From Isosphaeraceae bacterium (GTDB lineage Bacteria; Planctomycetota; Planctomycetia; Isosphaerales; Isosphaeraceae), in NCBI GenBank assembly GCA_031291845.1, contig JARLIH010000046.1:1-55316 (forward strand): a stretch of 55,316 nucleotides of DNA. The letters are read 5' to 3'. This document shows positions 38,328 to 47,270 of this stretch, piece after piece. The notes under the pieces are model-generated. The model did not search any database, was not told where the DNA came from, and saw only the letters and a list, made by a program, of their open reading frames with translations. A program made the translations under genes and the position numbers. Every line of letters starts with the position of its first letter. Positions within the stretch are counted from its first letter, which is position 1.

Positions 38328-39752
38328 ATGCTGTTTTGTTCGGAATCATTCCTAATATTCTTTACGATCGTTTTTACGCTCTATTGGGCACTTCGCTCAA
38401 ACAGTTTGCGCGTGTGGCTGCTTCTGATTGCGAGCTTTTTGTTCTACGCCACCTGGAACAAGTGGCTGGCAGTCGTTATCGCGCTGTCCACACTGATGGA
38501 CTTCGTCGTCGGAATCGTCATGGAATCCAGCGGGTCGCCATTAAGACGAAAGCTCGTGCTTGCGTTGAGCCTGACTGGAAATTTAGGATTATTAGTATAC
38601 TTTAAATATATGAAGTTTTTTATTGAGTCGATCCAAAGTCCCCTGTATGCTCTGGGTTTTGATAACGTGTTCCCGGTTATGCAAGTAATCCTGCCAATCG
38701 GTATCTCGTTTTATACTTTCGAGGCAATCAATTACACTGTCGACGTTTATCGTCGGCGAATTCCGGCGGAACGCCGGTTGACGCATTTCATGCTCTTTAT
38801 TACGTTTTTTCCGCACTTGGTGGCCGGGCCGATTGTGCGGGCGAGGGACTTTCTTCCGCAGGTTGCCCGTATGAAACGATGGGACTGGGCCCGAATTCAA
38901 CTTGGGGCTCAGTTCTTCGCGGGCGGATTGTTCAAAAAAATGGCGATCGCCGATCGCATGGCGCTGTTCGCCGACCCGGTTTTTGCCTCTCCCTCACAAT
39001 TTGGCTCGTATGCGGTATGGATAGGGACACTGGCCTATACAGTGCAGATTTACTGCGACTTCTCGGGCTACACAGACATGGCTCTGGGCTGTGCACACCT
39101 TCTAGGATACAAGCTGGCTCCCAACTTCCGAGCGCCGTATCTATCGCCGAACGTATCGGAGTTTTGGCGCCGGTGGCATATGTCGCTTTCGACGTGGTTG
39201 CGCGATTATATGTTTATTCCATTGGGGGGAAGTCGGGGGAGCGACCTAAGGACGTGTCGCAACTTGCTGGTCACAATGACTCTCGGCGGACTTTGGCACG
39301 GGGCGAGCTGGACATTCATCGCTTGGGGTTTGATGCATGGACTACTACTCATTGCCCACCGGGAATTCCAATTCTTCACGCGACAGTTTCCTGGGCTTGT
39401 GCTCGCGTTATTGAGTGTGCCCGGGACGATCGCGCGGACTTTCGTTACGTTTTTGGTGGTCAGCCTTGGTTGGATACTTTTCCGTGCGCCGTCATTCGAG
39501 ATAGCGGATGTGGTATTTCAGCGTCTATTTATACCGACGAAGGGCGGAGCGGTGGCCATACCCGAAGTGAGCTTTTGGATAACATTCGTTGCTGTGGCAT
39601 TCGGTCACATTCTGGCACAGCGGGCGTGCTGGAAGCGCTGGTTGTCGCGACTGCCGCCGCCGGCATTAGGATTGTATTATGCGACCATAGTAACGCTGGC
39701 TTTGTTATTGTCACCTGCCGACGGGAAACCGTTTGTCTACTTTCAGTTCTGA
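38328..39752 (+). CDS. MBOAT-family polysaccharide O-acyltransferase (AlgI-like)
   Basis: From ATG 38328 (MLFCSESFLIFFTIVFTLYW; an upstream TTG at 38307 is less likely) the protein has 474 residues and about 11 helices. It follows AlgI closely: ILPIGISFYTFEAINYTVDV, FFPHLVAGPIVRARDFLPQV, YCDFSGYTDMALGCAHLLGY, LSPNVSEFWRRWHMSLSTWL, and the catalytic His in LGGLWHGASWTFIAWG. It moves acyl groups, usually acetyl, across the membrane for polysaccharide O-acetylation. The divergent SGNH protein is the likely second component. Confidence 0.93.
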   Translation: MLFCSESFLIFFTIVFTLYWALRSNSLRVWLLLIASFLFYATWNKWLAVVIALSTLMDFVVGIVMESSGSPLRRKLVLALSLTGNLGLLVYFKYMKFFIESIQSPLYALGFDNVFPVMQVILPIGISFYTFEAINYTVDVYRRRIPAERRLTHFMLFITFFPHLVAGPIVRARDFLPQVARMKRWDWARIQLGAQFFAGGLFKKMAIADRMALFADPVFASPSQFGSYAVWIGTLAYTVQIYCDFSGYTDMALGCAHLLGYKLAPNFRAPYLSPNVSEFWRRWHMSLSTWLRDYMFIPLGGSRGSDLRTCRNLLVTMTLGGLWHGASWTFIAWGLMHGLLLIAHREFQFFTRQFPGLVLALLSVPGTIARTFVTFLVVSLGWILFRAPSFEIADVVFQRLFIPTKGGAVAIPEVSFWITFVAVAFGHILAQRACWKRWLSRLPPPALGLYYATIVTLALLLSPADGKPFVYFQF

Positions 39753-39971
39753 GTTGTACTGGTTCAGCGTGAAGCGAAGAAACCACGGGCCGGGAATTAA
39801 GGTAGGCTGCTGGCCTGGCTACTTGGGTTCTATTCCGTCGACTTCGTGGGCATGGCAGCCGGCGCCGTTCTCACGCGGCGATTGGGGTGACGTAGGCTGC
39901 ATGAACGCGGGTTGGTTGTCCTACGAAGGCTTTCTCATTCTTCGCGCGCCCGGTCCACAACGCCGCGAGGA

Positions 39972-39989
39972 GCGGGTCGCAGGACCCGC
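39972..39989. terminator. Hairpin between convergent MBOAT and beta-helix genes
   Basis: GCGGGTC (39972-39978) pairs perfectly with GACCCGC (39983-39989) around a 4-base loop, in the 280-base gap between two converging genes. It could end transcription from either side. Confidence 0.4.
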
Positions 39990-40032
39990 CCCTCGACGTT
40001 GCGCCTGAGACGGAACGTGCCGTCGCGGGGCT

Positions 40033-42769
40033 TCAGTTGACGTTCGACTTGTTGGGGTGGATGGGGGCCGTGTTTCCCGTGACGGTGGTAAAGACCACGG
40101 TGGCGATCCCGTTGGTGCCGCCGGGCTTGTTATTGGGATCGTTCCAGATCCCTCCGCCATCCGTCGTCGCGGAATTGGAAGTGATCGTTCCGGAGAAGGA
40201 GACGGAGAGATCGTCAAAATTCTGGTTGGCGAGTGCGCCGCCTTTGCCGGTTCCCGTGAGGGCGATTGTCAGGGCAGCGCCGCCGTTGGCGGCGTTGCCG
40301 GTGAGCGTGCTCAGGGTGACGAGGGCGTCATTATCGTTGTTGAGGGCACCGCCGAAGGCGTTGCCGCCGTTGCCGTTGGTGGCGCCGGCGGCCCCGCTGC
40401 CGCCCCGTCCGCCGGTGGCGGTATTGGTCGTGAACGAGCTGCTGACGACGCTCAGTTGACGTTCGTTGTCGACGGCGCCGCCGCAGGCGTTGCCGCCGCC
40501 GCCTGCGCGGCTGTTCGCGCCGATCGCGTTGGCGCCAAGGCCACCGGCGGCGGTGTTGGTCGTGAACGAATCCTTGTCGAGCCTCACCCCGGGAGAATCG
40601 GCTTCCACGGCGCCGCCGAAGGCGTTGCCGCCGTATCCGCCCTGTCCGCCGGCTCCCCCCGTGCCGCCGTTGCCGCCGGTGGCCGAGCTCCCTGTGAAGG
40701 TGGAGTTCGTGACGTTCGGATCGACGCCGTAAACTTCGATGCCGAGGGCCCCGCCGTAGGCCGCGCCGCCGTTACCGCCGCGGCCGCCAACCTCGAGGGT
40801 CAGGCCGCCGGCGCCGCCTCTGGCCTGGTTGCCCGCGCCGAAGGTCACGCCGCTGACGGTGACGTTGCCCCCATAGCGGCCCGTGAATGAGGTCGTTTCG
40901 ACGGCGCCCCCCTCGGCCGCGCCGCCTTGGCCGCCGTCGGTAAACTTGGAGTTCGCTCCCGCACCTCCCTGGGCGATGTTGGCGGTGAAGCTGCTGTTGG
41001 TCAGGTTCAGGTCCGCGAAGGCCTGGACCGCGCCGCCGAGGGCCACGCCGCCGTCCTCGCTCGTGTTGGTCTGCGTTTGGCCGGCACCGCCGGTGGCGAT
41101 GTTGCTCTTGAAGGTCGATCCACCGATCGCAAGGCTACCCGCGCTCTGGACCGCGCCGCCCAAGGCTTCGCCGGATCCGTTTTGAAGGAAGATATTTGTG
41201 GGGCTGTTGGCACCGGTGCCGCCGGTCGCCGTGTTACCGGTGAAGGTGGAGGAGGCGATACTGGCCCCGGCGTAGTACAGTCCCTCACCTTCGAAACCAT
41301 TGGACACGGCGCCACCGAGCGCGCCCCCCCCGCCGCCGTAAACCGACGGGGTATTGGTGGACCCGCCGGCACCGCCGGTGGCCGAGTTCGTGGTGAATGT
41401 GCTGCCGCTCACGGCAAGGCCGCCGATATCGTTGCAGATCGCGCCGCCGAGTGCGAAACCGCCCTCGCCGCCGCCCTGACCTCCGCCGGCGATGCTGCCG
41501 TAGCCGCCGAGGGCACCGATGGCCTGGTTACTGGTGAACGTGGCATTGACCTCATCGGCACTCGCCCCTTCTTCGAACAAGCCGCCCCCAGCGCCGTAAC
41601 CACCGCCGCCGCCCTGGGCGGTCCCGAATCCGGTCCCCCCGACGCCGCCGGTGGCCTTGTTTCCCGTGAACGTCGTGCCATTGCCGACGTTGACGGTGCC
41701 GGTGCCGAATTTGGTCTCGACGCCGAGCGAGCCAATGGCGCCACCCGCACCGGTGCCCCCTGCTCCCCCCGCGCCGTCCTCGCCGACGAATTGGCCCTGG
41801 CCGGCAGCGCCCGTGCCGCCGGCTCCGCCCTGGGCCGCGTTATTCGTGAACGTCGAGCCGGTAATGGTGACGTCCGATTCGACAAAGACCGCGCCACCAG
41901 AACCCACGCCGCCCCCTCCGCCCGTGCCATCCTGCTGGCTGATCACACCCGCAGCGCCACCGACGGCGGAGTTATTCGTGAATGTTGATGTGTCGAGCGT
42001 CAGCCCGCCGCCGGTGTTCGCGATTGCGCCACCATAAGCGTCGTAGCCGTCTCCGCCGTTACTCGTGCTTGCGGGGGCGAGCGCCTGGTTGCCCGAAAAG
42101 ATCGAGTTCGTTACCGCCGCGCCGAAAGGCTCGTCGGCATAGATCGCGCCTCCCTCGCCGCCGTCCCCGCTGATGGCGGCGAGCTGGCCGGTTGCCTTGT
42201 TGTTGTAGAACTTGCCGGTGTCGACCACGAGGGCGGATTGGGAACCCACCACCTCGATGGCGCCACCAAAGCCACGAGCGGTGTTGCCGCCGCCCGTGGA
42301 CGAGCCGAAAACGCTGTTGTACACGTACAGCGGACCGGAGCCTTCGGCGGCAACGGCGCCGCCGTTGTCGGCCGTGTTGCTCAGGAAGGTGTCGTTCACG
42401 ACATTGAGGACGTCGTCGCCTTCGTCGAAGATCGCGCCACCGTCGTGGCCGCTGGTGGCCGTGGCATTTTCGAGGGTCAGCCCGGCGACCTGCATGGCCC
42501 CGGCCGCGTTGCTGATCGTGAGGATCTGGTGAGTGCCGGTGTTGCCAGCGGCGTTGATCGTGATCCTGCCGGCCCCTTCGATGTCGAGCGCTTCCCCGGC
42601 GGTCGTGGGGTTGAAGGCCAGGGGACCATTCGTGAGGGCAATGGTGCCGGTCACGCTGAAGAGGATGGTGGTGCTTCCGGTGGTATCGGCGTTGGCCGCC
42701 GCGATGGCGGAGCGAAGCGTGACGGTGCCCAACGGCGGCGAGGCCGAGTCACCCAGGCTGTTGACCGTG
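40033..42769 (-). repeat. Beta-helix protein, tandem unit 2
   Basis: The second unit has matching blocks GEALDIEGAGRITINAAGNT, GLTLENATATSGHDGGAI and DDVLNVVNDTFLSNTADNG, and ends with TVTGNTAPIHPNKSNVN, the counterpart of the unit 1 ending. The unit lengths are nearly equal, so a single gene-internal duplication is the simplest origin. Confidence 0.85.
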
Positions 42770-45630
42770 ATCGTCGTGTGCGTGGCGCTGACGTTCGACA
42801 GGTCGGGGTTGGTAGGCGCCGAGTTACCCGAGATGCTGGAGAAGACGGCGGTCGCCACGCCGTCGGTGCCGCCGGGCTTGTTGCCTGGATCGTTCCAGAC
42901 GCCACCGCCGTCCGTGGCGGCTGTGTTCGTGGTGATGGTGGACGAGGAGACGGAGAGGTCGTGCAAGTCCTCGTTCGCCAGGGCCCCGCCGTCACCCGAG
43001 CCCTTCAGAGCGATGGTGAGGGCACCGCCGCCGGTCGCGGAGTTGCTGGTGAAGGTGCTCTGGGTGATGAGTGCCGAGTCGTCGTTGTCGAGTGCGCCGC
43101 CAAACGCATCGCCTCCGCCGCCGTTCGCGGCGTTCGTGACGCCAACGCCGCCGGTGCCGCCCGTGGCGTTGTTGGAGGTGAACGTGCTGCCGATCACGCT
43201 CAGGTCGAAATCGTTCTCGACGGCGCCGCCATAGGCGTCACCGCCGTGGCCGGAGAACCCGCCGGCGCCGGTGGCCATCGCGCCCGCGCCCCCGGTGGCC
43301 TTGTTGGACGTGAACCCGTCCTTATTGATGGTCACACCGACCGAATCCGCGTAGAGGGCTCCGCCAATCGCGTCGCCGCCGTCGCCGCTGTGGCCCCCCT
43401 TGCCCCCGGCACCGCCGCTGCCGCCCGCGGCCGAGTTGCCGGTAAACGTGGAGTAGGAGATATTCGGCTCCGCAAAACCGTCAACGCTCAGCGCGCCACC
43501 GTTAGCGCTGCCGCCGGCGCCGCCGCTCAGCCCGACCCCGATGCTCAACCCGCCTGCGCCGCCTTTGGCCTGGTTGCCCGGCCCGAAGGTCACGCCGCTG
43601 ATCGTGACGTCGAGGCCTCCCGGACCGCCGAGGGGGATAGCATCGACAGCTCCTCCATCGCCGACACCGCCGTAGCCGGCGTTCGTGGACTTGGCGTTCC
43701 CTCCCGCTCCGCCCTGCGCCACGTTCAGCGTGAACGTGCTGTTGGAGAGGCTGAGACCGTACGCGGCCTGGACCGCGCCGCCGAAGGCGCCGCCACCGTT
43801 GGAGTCGTCGGGGCTCACGCCCGCGCCGCCGGTCGCGCTGTTGCTGGTGAAGCTCGACCCGCTGATCGCCAGAGGGCCCTGGCTCTCGATCGCACCGCCG
43901 AGCGCTTCGCCCTCGTCGTCCTGGAGACCGAAGACATCCGAATTGTTGGAGCCGACGCCACCGAGGACCGTATTGCCTGTGAACGTCGATGAGGTGACAG
44001 TTAAGGATGTGAAATTGTTTAGGTTTTTGTTTGGCGTGATGCCAGGCTGTTGTCCGAGTCCAAAGCTGCTCACGACGGCCCCGCCTGCCGCCGCGCCGCC
44101 GAGTCCGAAGTCGCTGGGCAGGCCGGGATTCGCGACGCCACCGGCGCCGCCGAAGGCGGCGTTGTTGGTGAAGACGCTGCCGCTGATCGCGGGCTGGCCG
44201 ACGGCGCTGGCGATGGCCCCTCCCATTCCGACGCCGCCGCCGGCGCTCGTGCCGCCGGCACCGCCGATGGCCTGGTTGGTGGTGAAGGTCGCGGTAATCT
44301 GGTCGGTGGCGGAGGCCGCGTCGTACAAGGCGCCGCCCGCGCCCACGCCGCCGACGCCCCCGGTGTCGGACCTGTTGGCGGCTCCGCCCATGCCGCCGAT
44401 GGCCTTGTTCCCGGTGAACGTCGTTCCGTTGCCGATGGTGATGCTTGTCCCGACTCCGTACGGCGGCTCGACGACACCCTGCGAATAGATCGCGCCACCG
44501 AAACCAGCGCCGCCGGCGCCGCCGGAGCTGCTTTCCGGTGCGCTGGACGACCCATTGCCGCCAGCGCCACCTCGGGCCGTGTTGTTCGTGAAGGCCGTGT
44601 TGGTGACTGCGATGTCGGTCGCGGCGTAGACGGCGCCCCCCTCGGCCGTCCCTCCGGCGGAACCGCCGCCGGGGCTCGTTTCGCCAGCCTGGGCGATGGC
44701 GGCGTTGTTGGTGAACTGAGACGAGTCGACGGTGAGCCCGGCGAAGAGGTTCGCAATCGCACCGCCTTCGACGGGATAACCATTACCGGCCTGGTTCGTG
44801 GCGGCGAGTGCCTGGTTGCCCGAGAAGAGCGAGCCGCCGGTCACCACCAGGCCGAACTCGAGGTCCGCAAAGATCGCACCCCCTGCACCACCCCCGCCGA
44901 GCTGGCCGAGGGCCTGGTTGTTGTAGAACTTGCTCGCGTCGACCGTGAGGGTCGTAGCGCTGGTGACGGCGAAGATTGCGCCGCCGACTCCACGGGCCAT
45001 ATTCGCGCCGCTGCCGGTTGCCGTGCCGAAGACGCTGTTCTCGACGTTCACCGGCCCGCCAGCCTCGGCCGCGATGGCACCGCCGTTATCGGCGGTGTCG
45101 TTCAGGAACGTGTCATTGACGACGTTGAGGACATCGTCGCCGCCGAAGAGGATCGCGCCGCCGTCGTGACCGCTGGTGGCCGTGGCGTTTTCGAGGGTCA
45201 GCCCGGCGACCTGCACGGGCCCGGCCGCGCTGCTGATCGTGAAGATCTGATGGGTGCCGGTGTTGCTCGCGGCGTTGATCGTGATCTTGCCCGCCCCTTC
45301 GATGTCGAGCCCCTCGCCCCCGTTTGTGGGGCTGTAGAACAGCGGCCCGTTGGTAAGGGGGATCGTGCCGGTCACGCTGAAGTTGATGGTTGTACCGGCG
45401 GGGTCCGTACTTACGTTGGCCGCCGCGATGGCGGAGCGGAGTGTGACGGTGCCCGGCGGGGGGGAGGCGGTGTCGGCCAGGCTGTTCACGGTGATCGTGC
45501 TCAGCACCACGCGGTCTTCGAGCACGTCAAGCTCGTACGCGCGCAGAACCCTCGCCGCCCGTCGCCGCCGATCGGCCGAGACCGCCGTGGACCTGCTTAA
45601 TCCCGACGCATTCCAACGTAACCAGCTCAT
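40033..45630 (-). CDS. Giant secreted right-handed beta-helix surface protein
   Basis: The product is 1,865 residues. The N-terminus is basic and ends in YELDVLEDRVVLSTITVNSL; the LEDRVVLS block corresponds to the planctomycete LEPR-xLL sorting motif. The rest consists of short repeats such as LTVSSSTFTGNTVLGG and SFTSNSATGGAG, alternating with Gly/Ala-rich GGAGG loops. This is the pattern of parallel beta-helix/polymorphic membrane-type proteins, each coil marked by a hydrophobic strand and an Asn-x-Ala turn. The protein is two tandem units (residues about 44-954 and 955-1865) that open with nearly the same sequence: TITVNSLADTASPPPGTVTL and TITVNSLGDSASPPLGTVTL. It is probably an adhesin or a cell-envelope structural protein. 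The long frames on the opposite strand are by-products of its codon bias. Confidence 0.9.
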   Translation of the reverse strand: MSWLRWNASGLSRSTAVSADRRRRAARVLRAYELDVLEDRVVLSTITVNSLADTASPPPGTVTLRSAIAAANVSTDPAGTTINFSVTGTIPLTNGPLFYSPTNGGEGLDIEGAGKITINAASNTGTHQIFTISSAAGPVQVAGLTLENATATSGHDGGAILFGGDDVLNVVNDTFLNDTADNGGAIAAEAGGPVNVENSVFGTATGSGANMARGVGGAIFAVTSATTLTVDASKFYNNQALGQLGGGGAGGAIFADLEFGLVVTGGSLFSGNQALAATNQAGNGYPVEGGAIANLFAGLTVDSSQFTNNAAIAQAGETSPGGGSAGGTAEGGAVYAATDIAVTNTAFTNNTARGGAGGNGSSSAPESSSGGAGGAGFGGAIYSQGVVEPPYGVGTSITIGNGTTFTGNKAIGGMGGAANRSDTGGVGGVGAGGALYDAASATDQITATFTTNQAIGGAGGTSAGGGVGMGGAIASAVGQPAISGSVFTNNAAFGGAGGVANPGLPSDFGLGGAAAGGAVVSSFGLGQQPGITPNKNLNNFTSLTVTSSTFTGNTVLGGVGSNNSDVFGLQDDEGEALGGAIESQGPLAISGSSFTSNSATGGAGVSPDDSNGGGAFGGAVQAAYGLSLSNSTFTLNVAQGGAGGNAKSTNAGYGGVGDGGAVDAIPLGGPGGLDVTISGVTFGPGNQAKGGAGGLSIGVGLSGGAGGSANGGALSVDGFAEPNISYSTFTGNSAAGGSGGAGGKGGHSGDGGDAIGGALYADSVGVTINKDGFTSNKATGGAGAMATGAGGFSGHGGDAYGGAVENDFDLSVIGSTFTSNNATGGTGGVGVTNAANGGGGDAFGGALDNDDSALITQSTFTSNSATGGGALTIALKGSGDGGALANEDLHDLSVSSSTITTNTAATDGGGVWNDPGNKPGGTDGVATAVFSSISGNSAPTNPDLSNVSATHTTITVNSLGDSASPPLGTVTLRSAIAAANADTTGSTTILFSVTGTIALTNGPLAFNPTTAGEALDIEGAGRITINAAGNTGTHQILTISNAAGAMQVAGLTLENATATSGHDGGAIFDEGDDVLNVVNDTFLSNTADNGGAVAAEGSGPLYVYNSVFGSSTGGGNTARGFGGAIEVVGSQSALVVDTGKFYNNKATGQLAAISGDGGEGGAIYADEPFGAAVTNSIFSGNQALAPASTSNGGDGYDAYGGAIANTGGGLTLDTSTFTNNSAVGGAAGVISQQDGTGGGGGVGSGGAVFVESDVTITGSTFTNNAAQGGAGGTGAAGQGQFVGEDGAGGAGGTGAGGAIGSLGVETKFGTGTVNVGNGTTFTGNKATGGVGGTGFGTAQGGGGGYGAGGGLFEEGASADEVNATFTSNQAIGALGGYGSIAGGGQGGGEGGFALGGAICNDIGGLAVSGSTFTTNSATGGAGGSTNTPSVYGGGGGALGGAVSNGFEGEGLYYAGASIASSTFTGNTATGGTGANSPTNIFLQNGSGEALGGAVQSAGSLAIGGSTFKSNIATGGAGQTQTNTSEDGGVALGGAVQAFADLNLTNSSFTANIAQGGAGANSKFTDGGQGGAAEGGAVETTSFTGRYGGNVTVSGVTFGAGNQARGGAGGLTLEVGGRGGNGGAAYGGALGIEVYGVDPNVTNSTFTGSSATGGNGGTGGAGGQGGYGGNAFGGAVEADSPGVRLDKDSFTTNTAAGGLGANAIGANSRAGGGGNACGGAVDNERQLSVVSSSFTTNTATGGRGGSGAAGATNGNGGNAFGGALNNDNDALVTLSTLTGNAANGGAALTIALTGTGKGGALANQNFDDLSVSFSGTITSNSATTDGGGIWNDPNNKPGGTNGIATVVFTTVTGNTAPIHPNKSNVN
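42770..45501 (-). repeat. Beta-helix protein, tandem unit 1
   Basis: The first 2.73-kb unit of the giant gene. It opens with TITVNSL and contains GEGLDIEGAGKITINAASNT, GLTLENATATSGHDGGAI and DDVLNVVNDTFLNDTADNG, all found again at equal positions in unit 2. It ends near SSISGNSAPTNPDLSNV. Confidence 0.85.
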
Positions 45631-45699
45631 GGTTGAAACTCCTCAGTCGCTGTAAGTTACCCAAAGCTCGTTTTGCTGAGGAACCGTCTCGACTCGTCC

Positions 45700-45744
45700 T
45701 CGACACTCAATCGTCCGGTGCGCACCAACGATCGCGAGTGTCGA
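45700..45744 (-). promoter_or_regulatory. Multi-part hairpin upstream of the giant gene
   Basis: TCGACACTC (45700-45708) pairs perfectly with GAGTGTCGA (45736-45744). Within it ATCGT pairs with ACGAT, and the centre GGTGCGCACC (45718-45727) is itself palindromic. It lies 70 bases upstream of the giant gene's start codon, in its probable 5' untranslated region, or it may be a protein-binding site. Confidence 0.5.
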
Positions 45745-45975
45745 ATGCCGTCAGAGAGGCTCCCTGGAGGTCGTCGTTGACCGTGGGACCAGTCGATCCC
45801 GGATCGCGCTTGCGGTCCGACTCCCTTCCCGCAAGCCACCGTCGCAACCGTCGCTGTCCACCGCTCTCCAGGGTCGAATCACAATTGATCCACGATGCGC
45901 CGCTTGACCGTCTCCGACGTGCGTGGTGAAAACATGCCTGCGCTTCGTATGATTTGACGACAGTTGATAACTAAT

Positions 45976-46004
45976 GAATTATTACTAATCGCATTGTTAG
46001 TCAA
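45976..46004 (-). promoter_or_regulatory. Possible sigma-70-type promoter
   Basis: On the minus strand, TTGACT (46004-45999) and TAATTC (45981-45976) are separated by 17 bases, within an A/T-rich patch about 350 bases upstream of the giant gene. The -35 match is good and the -10 match partial. The rest of 45631-46480 shows no recognisable gene. Confidence 0.35.
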
Positions 46005-46483
46005 ACTGGATGTTTTGTGTCGGCTATGACGTTGGATGCGTGAAGACGCCGTTCGAGCGGTAGCCACGGTGCACGGGGAACCATTGAAAACCGACGTGCC
46101 ATGAATGGATGCGTCACGTTCATCGTGTCAACAAGGTTCACGAGAAATTGCTGACTCTCGGTACGATCACGTCTCAATTCTAGGACGACAAACTACGACC
46201 AAGCTCACATGGGTGTGCGTTAATGTCAAGGAAAAAAGGTGGCGAATAACCAGAATGGGAAAACTGGGTAAAACGAATGAACGGGATATTTGGCGACGGT
46301 TTTTCTCGGAAGGCTGAATGTGCCGGCGTAGGATCATGGCGCTGGCTCTCGCATTTGCCGAGAGCGGTATCCCTCCGCCCCCCGGCTGGCAGTGGCTTCG
46401 ATCGTGCACGACATCGCTGCTGCGCTCCCCGCGCTTGGCCAAACCTGGCCATCTTCTTGAAGCTGGCCTTAGCGAACGCCGGC

Positions 46484-46530
46484 GATAATTTTACCCGGGT
46501 ACTATTGGGTGCCGATTATTATCCGGGTAG
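46484..46530 (+). promoter_or_regulatory. Paired operator-like sites upstream of the DUF2239 gene
   Basis: GATAATTTTACCCGGGTA (46484-46501) and GATTATTATCCGGGTAG (46514-46530) form a direct repeat with starts 30 bases apart, about three helix turns. The first contains the perfect palindrome TACCCGGGTA. They lie 40-90 bases before the GTG start of the downstream gene and may bind a regulator cooperatively. Confidence 0.5.
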
Positions 46531-46571
46531 AATGAAGCCGTGGTTGATCGCCATTCCAGAGGGAGAGTACG

Positions 46572-47201
46572 GTGGCACAAAAGAGTCATACAGCCTTCGC
46601 AGGCGATGCTTGCATCGGGGCCGGCACGTTGGTCGAGGTGGCGTTGAGCGCCAAGGTGGTTCTCGACCGTTGGGAGGGGACCCCGGTGCTGATCTTTGAT
46701 GACCAGACGGGAGAGACGATCGAGGTCGACTTTCGCGGAACAGCGGAGGAGGTCCAGGCGAGGCTGGCGAGCCGGACGCGGGAGCCGGACGTGCCTGAAG
46801 CGCTGGCTGACGCCGAGCGTTCCGAGCCTCGTGGCCCCGGGCGTCCGCGGTTGGGGGTGGTGGCGCGCGAGGTCACGCTGCTCCCGCGTCATTGGGAGTG
46901 GCTCAACGGCCAGCCCGGCGGGGCGTCAGTCGCGCTCCGCAAGCTGGTGGAAGAGGCCCGGCGTTCGAGCCAAGGCAAGGACCGCGAACGGCGATCGCAG
47001 GAGGCGGCTTATCGGTTCATGTCCACCTTGGCGGGCGATCGCCCGGGCTTTGAGGAGGCGATTCGGGCATTGTTCGCGGGGGAACGGGCGCGGTTCGAGG
47101 AGCAAGTTGCAACCTGGCCGAGCGACGTGCGGAATCATGCGGCGAAACTGGCCGCGGCTGCGCTGGGAAGCGTGCATGAGGACGCCGGGCACGCCGTCTG
47201 A
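46572..47201 (+). CDS. DUF2239 family protein
   Basis: A 209-residue cytoplasmic protein starting at GTG 46572 with GGGAGAG just upstream. The N-terminal part HTAFAGDACIGAGTLVEVAL and LIFDDQTGETIEVDFRG, the conserved central block GRPRLGVVAREVTLLPRHWE and WLNGQPGGASVALRKLVEEA, and a helical C-terminus define the family. The central block resembles a ribbon-helix-helix-like DNA-binding or dimerisation segment. Its function is unknown; family members are found across Proteobacteria and other phyla, often as single genes. Operator-like repeats lie upstream. Confidence 0.9.
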   Translation: MAQKSHTAFAGDACIGAGTLVEVALSAKVVLDRWEGTPVLIFDDQTGETIEVDFRGTAEEVQARLASRTREPDVPEALADAERSEPRGPGRPRLGVVAREVTLLPRHWEWLNGQPGGASVALRKLVEEARRSSQGKDRERRSQEAAYRFMSTLAGDRPGFEEAIRALFAGERARFEEQVATWPSDVRNHAAKLAAAALGSVHEDAGHAV

Positions 47202-47270
47202 AGGGCGCGCCCCGTACCACGGTTGGCGGAGATTGGCGAACCGCCCGGTACTGGAGTTCGGATTGAGCGA

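Noticed and set aside
40057..45600. Several long plus-strand frames (up to about 580 residues) opposite the beta-helix gene
   Set aside because: They are rich in Ala/Pro/Val or Gly/Arg/Ala, match no family, and mirror the regular GGC/GCC codons of the minus-strand gene. The minus-strand frame is continuous, has a surface-protein N-terminus and clear repeats.
40033..45630. CRISPR-like array of short repeats
   Set aside because: The repeats are in-frame protein repeats of variable length with no constant repeat/spacer unit and no cas genes.
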